DNA from: Yoonia sp.
Lineage (GTDB): Bacteria > Pseudomonadota > Alphaproteobacteria > Rhodobacterales > Rhodobacteraceae
Assembly: GCA_029250945.1 (NCBI GenBank)
Contig: JAQXEG010000044.1
Location: 98,087 to 162,086, forward strand
Direction of reading: 5' to 3'
DNA length: 64,000 nucleotides
Part shown: positions 30,377-38,744 of the stretch, piece after piece
Layout of the letters: each line of letters opens with the position of its first letter
How positions within the stretch are numbered: position 1 is the first letter of the stretch
Made by a program: the position numbers and the translations under genes
Notes under the pieces: model-generated
Told to the model about the DNA's origin: nothing
What the model saw: the letters and a program-made list of their open reading frames with translations, nothing else
Database searches by the model: none

Positions 30377-32251
30377 GTGTTTCACGTGAAACATTTTGAT
30401 GTGGTTGTCATTGGCGGTGGCCATGCTGGATCAGAGGCGGCCCTTGCGGCTGCACGGATGGGCGTTCAAACCGCTCTTGTAACGCTATCGGCCGAAACAA
30501 TTGGCGTGATGTCGTGTAACCCAGCGATCGGTGGCCTTGGTAAAGGCCATCTCGTAAGGGAAATTGATGCGTTAGACGGTGCAATGGGGCGTGTCGCTGA
30601 TACGGCGGGCATTCAATTTCGTCTGTTAAATCGTAAAAAGGGGCCTGCTGTTCAAGGGCCGAGGGCCCAAGCAGACCGGGCGCTCTATCGACAAGCGATG
30701 CAGAGTGAGGTCACTCAGTGTCCCAATCTAACCGTTGTTGTTGGTGAAGCAGTCGATCTGATTATGGATGCTGGAGCTGTTGTTGGCGTAATTCTTGCTG
30801 ATGGATCAGAAATTCGTAGTGAAGCAGTTATCTTAACAACGGGAACCTTTCTGCGCGGTATCATCCACATTGGTAATGTCTCGCGGCCAGGGGGTCGTAT
30901 GGGTGAAGACCCGTCGGTTCGCATGGCTGAACGTATGGATAGTTTTGGGCTAAATCTCGGTCGCTTGAAAACTGGAACACCGCCACGGTTAGATGGTCGG
31001 ACAATCGATTGGGCAAAGCTTGAACGCCAGCCGGGTGATGAAGATCCAACTTTGTTCTCTTTCCTCTCAAAGTCCGTGGTTGCACCTCAGGTTGATTGTG
31101 GAATTACCCACACAAATCCACAAACTCATGAAATTATTGAGAAGAACCTATCACGTTCTGCCATGTATGGCGGACAGATTGACGGTGTCGGCCCGCGGTA
31201 TTGCCCTTCGATTGAAGATAAAGTGGTCAGGTTCGCTGACAAATCAGCGCATCAGATATTTCTAGAGCCAGAAGGCGTTTATGATCATACAGTCTATCCA
31301 AACGGGATTTCAACGTCTCTGCCGATCGATGTTCAAGAGGCGTATGTGAAATCGATTGTTGGGCTTGAGCAGACCGAAATTCTTCAACCTGGCTATGCAA
31401 TTGAGTATGACTACATCGATCCGCGTAGTTTGAAATCGAATCTTGAGCTGCGGGATGTTGCTGGCCTATTTCTAGCTGGTCAAATCAATGGGACAACTGG
31501 CTATGAAGAGGCTGCCGCGCAGGGTCTTGTGGCTGGTATCAATGCGGCGCGACGTGTTTTGTCGCTTGCTCCGATTTATTTTGAGCGGCGCCATTCCTAT
31601 ATTGGTGTTATGATTGACGATCTGATCACGCGCGGTGTTTCTGAACCTTATAGGATGTTTACGTCTCGAGCCGAATTCCGGCTGTCGCTTCGCGCTGATA
31701 ACGCTGATCAGCGGCTCACGTCTTTAGGCCGAGAAATTGGATGTGTTTCAGACTCACGCTGGGAAGCTTACTCAACTAAGATGGAAGGCATTTCATCTGC
31801 AAAGGCTGTTATGGCTGAGATCAATTTTTCTGCAAAGGACATTGCTGGTCTTGGAATAAAGCTCTCCCCTGATGGTCCAAAGCGGACTGCACTCGATGCA
31901 TTGTCACTTGCCGATTTTGAGATGCCGCACATCGCTAAATTGACAGATACAGCGATACCGGGCGATGCTGCGATCCACCAACAGATCAAGAATGATGCGC
32001 TTTATGCGAATTATATTGCGCGGCAGGCCAAAGATATTGCCGCGATGGAACGAGATGAAAAATTGCTCATTCCATCGACAATCGACTATGAGGTTATTTC
32101 GGGACTTTCCAATGAGCTTGTTGCGAAACTAATGCGCGTTCGGCCTAAAGATATCGCCCAGGCGGGTAGAATTGAGGGGATGACTCCCGCTGGGCTTTTG
32201 CTTCTTGTTGCTTGGATTAAGCAACAATCTGTCAAGAAAACAGGCACTTAA
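30377..32251 (+). CDS. mnmG: tRNA uridine-5-carboxymethylaminomethyl(34) synthesis enzyme MnmG
   Basis: GTG start, [49 protein letters not shown]. Confidence 0.97.
   Translation: MFHVKHFDVVVIGGGHAGSEAALAAARMGVQTALVTLSAETIGVMSCNPAIGGLGKGHLVREIDALDGAMGRVADTAGIQFRLLNRKKGPAVQGPRAQADRALYRQAMQSEVTQCPNLTVVVGEAVDLIMDAGAVVGVILADGSEIRSEAVILTTGTFLRGIIHIGNVSRPGGRMGEDPSVRMAERMDSFGLNLGRLKTGTPPRLDGRTIDWAKLERQPGDEDPTLFSFLSKSVVAPQVDCGITHTNPQTHEIIEKNLSRSAMYGGQIDGVGPRYCPSIEDKVVRFADKSAHQIFLEPEGVYDHTVYPNGISTSLPIDVQEAYVKSIVGLEQTEILQPGYAIEYDYIDPRSLKSNLELRDVAGLFLAGQINGTTGYEEAAAQGLVAGINAARRVLSLAPIYFERRHSYIGVMIDDLITRGVSEPYRMFTSRAEFRLSLRADNADQRLTSLGREIGCVSDSRWEAYSTKMEGISSAKAVMAEINFSAKDIAGLGIKLSPDGPKRTALDALSLADFEMPHIAKLTDTAIPGDAAIHQQIKNDALYANYIARQAKDIAAMERDEKLLIPSTIDYEVISGLSNELVAKLMRVRPKDIAQAGRIEGMTPAGLLLLVAWIKQQSVKKTGT
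30378..30393. promoter_or_regulatory. parS: parS centromere-like site (ParB binding)
   Basis: TGTTTCACGTGAAACA, perfect 16-bp palindrome identical to the parS consensus; sits in the first codons of mnmG. Confidence 0.95.
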
Positions 32252-32254
32252 CAC

Positions 32255-32866
32255 ATGGAGCAGCTTGGAAATGTCTATGTTTCACGTGAAACACTTGCTG
32301 ATCTAAAGGTCTTTAAGCAGCTTGTTCGAAAATGGAATCCAGCGATTAACCTTGTGGCAAAGTCTTCATTACCGGAAGTTTGGGAACGTCATATCGTCGA
32401 CTCGACCCAAATTTTTCCACTTGTAACAGGGGAACCTGATCTGTGGCTCGATATTGGTAGCGGTGGCGGTTTTCCAGGGATCGTCGTTGCGATTTTAGCG
32501 AAAGGGCTTGGTTGGTCGACTAAATTTCATCTGGTCGAAAGCGATAACCGTAAATCAGTTTTTCTGCGCACAGCTGCGCGTGACCTCAAATTGAATGTCG
32601 AGGTGTCATCTGATCGGATAGAAGCGGTTGAACGCCAAAATGCTGATATTCTCACGGCAAGAGCCCTCAAATCTCTTAATGAACTACTCATTTTCACCGA
32701 GCGCCACCTCGCGCAGGGTGGAACTGCAATTTTTCCGAAAGGGAAAAAGTGGCAGGAAGAAATCACGCTAGCGCAGGCCAATTGGCGCTTTGAAGTTGAA
32801 CCGCATCAAAGTATCACTGACGCAGACGCAAAAATCCTAGTTCTGAGAGAGATTGTACGTGATTGA
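32255..32866 (+). CDS. rsmG: 16S rRNA (guanine(527)-N7)-methyltransferase RsmG
   Basis: VSRETLADLKVFKQLVRKWNPAINLVAKSSLPEVWERHIVDSTQIF; DIGSGGGFPGIV. Confidence 0.97.
   Translation: MEQLGNVYVSRETLADLKVFKQLVRKWNPAINLVAKSSLPEVWERHIVDSTQIFPLVTGEPDLWLDIGSGGGFPGIVVAILAKGLGWSTKFHLVESDNRKSVFLRTAARDLKLNVEVSSDRIEAVERQNADILTARALKSLNELLIFTERHLAQGGTAIFPKGKKWQEEITLAQANWRFEVEPHQSITDADAKILVLREIVRD
32278..32293. promoter_or_regulatory. parS: parS centromere-like site (ParB binding)
   Basis: TGTTTCACGTGAAACA, second perfect copy, inside rsmG codons 8-13. Confidence 0.95.
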
Positions 32867-33665
32867 TCATAGCCGACCGACAAAGCTAAAAATTTTGGCG
32901 CTCGCTAACCAAAAAGGTGGTGTTGGCAAAACAACGACGACGATCAATTTGGGTGCTGCGCTTGCAGAACTGGGCAAAAAAATCTTGCTGATTGATCTCG
33001 ACCCGCAAGGTAACGCGTCAACTGGGCTCGGTGTCGGCTACGACAAAAGAGAAACGACAACCTATGAACTGATTGCTGGTGATGCATCCCCGGCCGATGC
33101 TATTCTGCCGACAGATGTTCAGAACCTTTGGATTGTTCCGGCGACTACGGATCTGAGTTCTGCCGATATCGAACTGATTTCAAATGAAAAACGCAGCTTT
33201 CTGTTGCGTGATGCATTGAGTCAAACCGCGATGGACCCATTTGGTTTTGATTTCATCCTTATCGACTGCCCACCGTCACTTAACATTCTGACTGTGAATG
33301 CCATGGTCGCGGCTGACAACGTGATCGTTCCTCTCCAGAGCGAATTTTTCGCTCTCGAAGGACTCTCTCAGCTGATGCTCACTGTTCGTGAGATCCGCGA
33401 TACAGCAAATGCAAAATTACGGATCGGTGGCATTGTCCTCACGATGTACGACAAACGTAATAATTTGTCGCAACAGGTAGAGGCAGACGCACGCGATAAC
33501 CTTGGTGATCTGGTTTTCAAAACTGTAATTCCACGGAACGTTCGCCTAAGTGAGGCACCATCATTTGCAATGCCAGTGTTAAGCTACGATTCAACATCCA
33601 AAGGCAGTATCGCCTATCGCGACTTGGCAAAAGAAGTCATCAAAACGACAGCGCAACAAAAGTAA
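32859..33665 (+). CDS. parA: Chromosome partitioning ATPase ParA
   Basis: KILALANQKGGVGKTTTTINLGAALAELGKKILLIDLDPQGNASTGLG: deviant Walker A. Start uncertain (GTG 32859 or TTG 32853). Confidence 0.97.
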   Translation: MIDHSRPTKLKILALANQKGGVGKTTTTINLGAALAELGKKILLIDLDPQGNASTGLGVGYDKRETTTYELIAGDASPADAILPTDVQNLWIVPATTDLSSADIELISNEKRSFLLRDALSQTAMDPFGFDFILIDCPPSLNILTVNAMVAADNVIVPLQSEFFALEGLSQLMLTVREIRDTANAKLRIGGIVLTMYDKRNNLSQQVEADARDNLGDLVFKTVIPRNVRLSEAPSFAMPVLSYDSTSKGSIAYRDLAKEVIKTTAQQK

Positions 33666-33676
33666 GGACCACGGAA

Positions 33677-34573
33677 ATGGCTGATAAAAAAGGTAAAAAT
33701 CGCGGTTTAGGGCGTGGTCTGTCTGCACTCATGGCGGACGTAAACCAAGATATTGCACCGCAGCCGGAACAAGCACCCCGTCGCGCTGATATGCGTATTC
33801 CGGTTGAGCGTATTTTTCCCAACCCTGATCAGCCTCGCCGCGCTTTCAATGACGATGCCTTGCAAGAACTTGCCGCCTCAATCGCGGAAAAAGGGATCAT
33901 TCAGCCGCTTATCGTTCGCAGTCATCCAAAGTCTGACGGCACATATGAGATTGTTGCAGGTGAACGTCGTTGGCGCGCCTCACAGATCGCCAAGCTGCAC
34001 GAAATTCCTGTTATTGTTCGTGAATACTCCGATACAGAAGTTCTTGAGGTTGCGATCATTGAGAACATTCAACGTGCTGACCTCAACCCGATTGATGAAG
34101 GCACTGGTTACCGGCAGCTCATGCAGAAATTCGGGCACACACAAGAACAGTTGTCGACCGTTCTTGGCAAAAGCCGCAGTCATATCGCCAACGCTATGCG
34201 CCTGCTGAACTTGCCTGAAACCGTTCACAAGCTTCTAATCGACGGGCGCCTATCTGCGGGCCATGCTCGCGCCTTGGTCGGGAATGATGATGCCACGAAA
34301 CTGGCCGATCATATCGTGCGCAACGGTCTGTCCGTTCGTGACGCTGAACGTCTTGCAAAGTCGGGCATCAAGCCGAAAGGCAAAGCAAGCGCTGGGAAAA
34401 AGACAGCGATCAAAGATGCGGACACAGCCCAGATCGAGGCTGAACTGTCCGCTGCATTGGGCATGAAGGTTTCAATTGATCATAGCGCTGGCTCTGAGAG
34501 TGGGCGCTTGTCGGTGAATTACCGCAATCTTGATCAATTGGATGATCTGTTGCGTGCGCTTTTCCGCGGTTAA
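33677..34573 (+). CDS. parB: Chromosome partitioning protein ParB
   Basis: KNRGLGRGLSALM; NPDQPRRAF; YEIVAGERRWRAS; GKSRSHIANAMRLL. Confidence 0.97.
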   Translation: MADKKGKNRGLGRGLSALMADVNQDIAPQPEQAPRRADMRIPVERIFPNPDQPRRAFNDDALQELAASIAEKGIIQPLIVRSHPKSDGTYEIVAGERRWRASQIAKLHEIPVIVREYSDTEVLEVAIIENIQRADLNPIDEGTGYRQLMQKFGHTQEQLSTVLGKSRSHIANAMRLLNLPETVHKLLIDGRLSAGHARALVGNDDATKLADHIVRNGLSVRDAERLAKSGIKPKGKASAGKKTAIKDADTAQIEAELSAALGMKVSIDHSAGSESGRLSVNYRNLDQLDDLLRALFRG

Positions 34574-35727
34574 TCTGCGAGAAGCTGCCGTAATACGCCA
34601 TTCAGAAGCGGCTGACCTTTGGGTGTCACACTCAGCGTATTATCAGTCAAAGTAATGAGGCCAAGATCGCTCAAGTCATTGATATTATTACGCAAAGATA
34701 GAGAACTTGGGTTTGAAAGACGATTTAAATCAACACCTTCGTGCAGCCGCAGACCCATTAACAAAAACTCTGTATCTTGATCATGCAATAACAACGCCGT
34801 GCGGCTCCCTTCACCCGACCCCGTCTTGTTTACCTGCGCTAGCCAAGCCCCGGGGGCGAGCGGCGTTTCCGTTGCATATCGGCTGCCATTCACCGTAAGC
34901 CGTCCATGTGCGCCGGGTCCAATCCCCGCGTAGTCCCCATACTGCCAGTAAATTCTGTTATGAATACTTTCCGAACCCGCACGCGCATGGTTAGAAACCT
35001 CATAACTTGGAAACCCCGCGTCGTTGCAAATCACCTGAGTTGCCTCAAACATATCCGCGGCGCGATCTTCATCAGGAAGCCCGGCCAGCTTTCCAGCTTC
35101 ATAGCGATCACCAAAGGCTGTGCCGCCTTCGATGGTTAATTGATACAACGAAAGATGATCAATCGCGAGTGATAGAGCCTGTTTTAGCTCCGCCTCCCAT
35201 TCTTTCAGCGATTGGTTTTGGCGCGCATAAATCAGATCAAAACTGACCCTATCAAACGCATTTCGCGCAATTTCAAATGCGCGCATCGCTTCATCTGCTG
35301 AATGTAGCCGCCCAAGCAATTTCAGGTCTGTGTCGTTCAACGCCTGAATGCCCATCGACACCCGGTTAACGCCAGCGGCGCGATAGTCGACGAACCGGCC
35401 CGCCTCAACCGATGTGGGATTGGCCTCTAGCGTAATCTCGATGTCATTTGCTGTCGGCCACGTCGCGCGGATCTTTGTGATGATTTGATCAACGATCTTC
35501 GGGTCCATCAGGCTCGGTGTTCCGCCACCAAAGAACACCGATCGCAGGACACGCCCCTGTGTTTCGGCCCCCACCCGTTCAATTTCACCCAGATACGCTT
35601 TGGCCCAAGCCTGCTGGTCAATTTTTGCGACAACGTGACTATTGAAATCGCAGTAGGGGCATTTTGCCTGACAAAACGGCCAATGGATATAAAGCCCAAA
35701 GCCCGCATTTTCCCAATCCTCAGGCAA
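34570..35727 (-). CDS. hemW: Radical SAM heme chaperone HemW
   Basis: FGLYIHWPFCQAKCPYCDFNSH; VFFGGGTPSLM. The ORF is open to 35880, but overlap with rdgB suggests a TTG start near 35727. Confidence 0.93.
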   Translation of the reverse strand: MPEDWENAGFGLYIHWPFCQAKCPYCDFNSHVVAKIDQQAWAKAYLGEIERVGAETQGRVLRSVFFGGGTPSLMDPKIVDQIITKIRATWPTANDIEITLEANPTSVEAGRFVDYRAAGVNRVSMGIQALNDTDLKLLGRLHSADEAMRAFEIARNAFDRVSFDLIYARQNQSLKEWEAELKQALSLAIDHLSLYQLTIEGGTAFGDRYEAGKLAGLPDEDRAADMFEATQVICNDAGFPSYEVSNHARAGSESIHNRIYWQYGDYAGIGPGAHGRLTVNGSRYATETPLAPGAWLAQVNKTGSGEGSRTALLLHDQDTEFLLMGLRLHEGVDLNRLSNPSSLSLRNNINDLSDLGLITLTDNTLSVTPKGQPLLNGVLRQLLAD

Positions 35728-36328
35728 AGCAACCTGCCACCAGTTTTTGGAACGCCACGCCACGGTGGCTGATCTTGTTCTTTTCCCAACGGTCCATTTC
35801 ACCGCAGGTAATTTCAAATCCATCAGGTTGGAAAACCGGATCGTATCCGTGCCCTTGGTTACCTCGCATTGGCCAGACAACTTGGCCTTCCATCACGCCC
35901 TCAAATACCTCGTCATGTCCATCGGGCCACGCAAGGACGAGTGTCGAACAAAACCGTGCTTTGCGCGGAAACGGTGCATTGACTGCTTCCAGCTCATTCC
36001 AGCTTCGCGTCATGGCCATCACAAAATCGCGCCCGTTTTCGGTTTCCGCCCAGTCTGCAGTGTAAACGCCTGGTGCCCCATTCAGCGCATCAATCGCAAT
36101 GCCGCTATCGTCAGCAAGGGCAGGTAAACTCGTCGCTTTCGCGGCCGCATGGGCCTTGATCCGCGCATTGCCAACGAATGTTGGTTCGGTTTCTTCAGGC
36201 TCGGGAAGTCCGTGATCCGCGTTTGATGTTAGCACCACATCATAGGGCCTTAGCAGATCGGCGATCTCTTCCAGCTTCCCGATGTTATGCGTCGCAACAA
36301 CTAGTTGCGGACCAGTAAACTTGCGCAT
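35720..36328 (-). CDS. rdgB: RdgB/HAM1 family non-canonical purine NTP pyrophosphatase
   Basis: LVVATHNIGKLEEIADLL; ALADDSGIAIDALNGAPGVYTADWA; GHGYDPVFQPDG. Confidence 0.96.
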   Translation of the reverse strand: MRKFTGPQLVVATHNIGKLEEIADLLRPYDVVLTSNADHGLPEPEETEPTFVGNARIKAHAAAKATSLPALADDSGIAIDALNGAPGVYTADWAETENGRDFVMAMTRSWNELEAVNAPFPRKARFCSTLVLAWPDGHDEVFEGVMEGQVVWPMRGNQGHGYDPVFQPDGFEITCGEMDRWEKNKISHRGVAFQKLVAGCFA

Positions 36329-37036
36329 TTACGCTACCGCCGCCAGTTGCTTTTCAACCAACTCGCCCACACCTTTTTCAGCCAGATCTAGCAGGCCATT
36401 CATCTGGTCCCGTGTATAGGTCGACCCCTCGGCTGACATCTGTATCTCGATCAGCTTCCCGCCGGTCATGACAAAGTTCCCGTCAACGCCAGCCTCGGAA
36501 TCCTCTGGGTAATCCAGATCAAGCACCTCTTGCCCTGCGTAAATCCCACAGGAAATAGCAGCGACAGGATCAATAAGTGGATCGGACGTCACCAGCCCTG
36601 CTTTCATCAACTGGTTCACCGCCAATTTCAGCGCGACCCAACCGCCGGTGATAGATGCACAGCGCGTCCCACCATCCGCTTGGATCACATCGCAATCCAC
36701 AACGATCTGGCGTTCGCCCAAGGCCACGCGATCAACGCCCGCACGCAGCGAACGCCCGATCAAACGCTGAATTTCTTGCGTGCGACCCGACTGCGATGTT
36801 TTCGCCTCGCGCCGCATCCGCGTGTTTGTCGCACGTGGCAGCATCCCGTATTCTGCTGTCACCCACCCAAGGCCCGATCCCTTCAGAAACGAAGGCACGC
36901 GGCTGTCAATTGATGCGGTGCACAGCACATGGGTGTTCCCACATTTAATCATGCACGACCCTTCGGCATGCATCGTCACGCCTGTCTCAATCACAATATC
37001 ACGCATTTCGTTGGTCTGACGGCCGGATGGGCGCAT
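36329..37036 (-). CDS. rph: Ribonuclease PH
   Basis: [63 protein letters not shown]. Confidence 0.96.
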   Translation of the reverse strand: MRPSGRQTNEMRDIVIETGVTMHAEGSCMIKCGNTHVLCTASIDSRVPSFLKGSGLGWVTAEYGMLPRATNTRMRREAKTSQSGRTQEIQRLIGRSLRAGVDRVALGERQIVVDCDVIQADGGTRCASITGGWVALKLAVNQLMKAGLVTSDPLIDPVAAISCGIYAGQEVLDLDYPEDSEAGVDGNFVMTGGKLIEIQMSAEGSTYTRDQMNGLLDLAEKGVGELVEKQLAAVA

Positions 37037-37124
37037 GGGGTCTCTCCTCAAAATCGGTTTCACAATGTCGATACGCCGCCCGTCTGGTCTAGGCAATCCC
37101 CTGGCCTCACGCTAGTTTGTCGTC

Positions 37125-38189
37125 ATGACTGAGCAGCAACCTCCATTTGCCGATATGAACGATCGCTCGCGCGAGGTTTTTCGCCGCGTGGTCGAGGGGT
37201 ATTTGGAAACCGGTGACCCCGTCGGGTCACGCACCCTAACGCGCACGTTGTCCGAAAATGTCAGTGCCGCGACCGTGCGCAATGTCATGTCTGATTTGGA
37301 ACACCTCGGTTTGCTCGATAGTCCGCATACCAGCGCAGGGCGGATGCCCACACAGCTGGGTTTGCGCATGTTTGTCGATGGCATTCTGGAAATGGGCGAC
37401 GTCGGCGGTGATGATCGTCGTCAGATTGACCAGACATTCGGGAACACGGGCCAGGATGTCACGGCCCTGCTCGACAACGTCGGCACCGCGCTTTCGTCGA
37501 TGACCCAAGGCGCAAGCCTTGTTTTGACACCCAAACACGAGGCGCCGATCAAACACATCGACTTTGTGTCCCTGTCCCGTGATCGTGCGCTTGTCGTTTT
37601 GGTCTTCGCCGATGGGCGCGTCGAAAACCGCCTGTTCACCCCACCCTCCGGTCAAACGCCATCATCGATGCGCGAGGCGGCAAATTTCCTCAATGCCATC
37701 GCCGAGGGGCATACACTGTCCGACCTTGGTGCCGTGATTGATCGTGAAATCAAATCCCGCCGCCAACAGATTGACACCCTCGCCGCTGAACTGGTCGAAA
37801 GCGGCTTTGCCACATGGGAAAATGAAGGCCAGACAACCGAACGCCTGATCGTGCGTGGACGCGGCAACCTGTTGTCTGATCATGAATCAGAGGCTGATTT
37901 GGACCGCATTCGCACCCTGTTTGACGATCTGGAACGCAAACAGGACATCGCCAATTTCCTTGATTTGGCCGAAGGCGGTGATGGTGTGCGCATTTTTATC
38001 GGGTCCGAGAACAAATTATTCTCACTTTCGGGTTCATCTTTGGTCGTTTCCCCTTATATGAACGCCGACCAACAGATAATCGGCGCGGTGGGTGTCATTG
38101 GCCCCACACGTCTTAACTATGGGCGCATCGTGCCCATCGTGAATTACACCGCACAGCTGGTGGGCAAAATGATTGCCGACCGCTCATGA
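37125..38189 (+). CDS. hrcA: Heat-inducible transcriptional repressor HrcA
   Basis: VVEGYLETGDPVGSRTLTRTLSENVSAATVRNVMSDLEHLGLLDSPHTSAGRMPT. Confidence 0.96.
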   Translation: MTEQQPPFADMNDRSREVFRRVVEGYLETGDPVGSRTLTRTLSENVSAATVRNVMSDLEHLGLLDSPHTSAGRMPTQLGLRMFVDGILEMGDVGGDDRRQIDQTFGNTGQDVTALLDNVGTALSSMTQGASLVLTPKHEAPIKHIDFVSLSRDRALVVLVFADGRVENRLFTPPSGQTPSSMREAANFLNAIAEGHTLSDLGAVIDREIKSRRQQIDTLAAELVESGFATWENEGQTTERLIVRGRGNLLSDHESEADLDRIRTLFDDLERKQDIANFLDLAEGGDGVRIFIGSENKLFSLSGSSLVVSPYMNADQQIIGAVGVIGPTRLNYGRIVPIVNYTAQLVGKMIADRS

Positions 38190-38201
38190 CAGGACGAACA
38201 G

Positions 38202-38744
38202 ATGACTGACGACAACGTCGAACCACAAAGCCTTGATGACCTCGCCGCCGAAGGTGACGCGCAGGATGATCTGATCGGAAAGCTCGCCGATGCCGAGGCA
38301 GAGCGCGATGAGATGCGCGACCGTTTCATGCGCGCACTCGCCGATACCGAAAACATGCGTAAACGGTCGGAGCGTGATCGCCGTGAGGCTGAAAACTACG
38401 GTGGGTCCAAACTCGCCCGCGATATGCTGCCTGTTTACGACAATATGCGCCGCGCCCTTCAGTCCGCTGAGGAAGCGGATAAAGAGGTGAATTCTGCCCT
38501 GCTCGAAGGTGTTGAATTGACGATGCGGGAACTGATCTCCGTGTTCAAGAAACACGGCATTGATCCGATTGTCCCAGAGGTCGGTGACAAATTCGACCCC
38601 AAGCTGCACCAAGCCATGTTCGAGGCACCCCTGCCCGGTACCAAAGCTGGCGACATCATTCAGGTCGCTGCCGAAGGTTTCATGCTGCACGACCGTTTGC
38701 TACGTGCAGCACAGGTCGGTGTGTCATCTACGCCCGCGTCCTAA
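38202..38744 (+). CDS. grpE: Nucleotide exchange factor GrpE
   Basis: RFMRALADTENMRKRSERDRREAENYGGSKLARDMLPVYDNMRRAL; downstream of hrcA. Confidence 0.95.
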   Translation: MTDDNVEPQSLDDLAAEGDAQDDLIGKLADAEAERDEMRDRFMRALADTENMRKRSERDRREAENYGGSKLARDMLPVYDNMRRALQSAEEADKEVNSALLEGVELTMRELISVFKKHGIDPIVPEVGDKFDPKLHQAMFEAPLPGTKAGDIIQVAAEGFMLHDRLLRAAQVGVSSTPAS

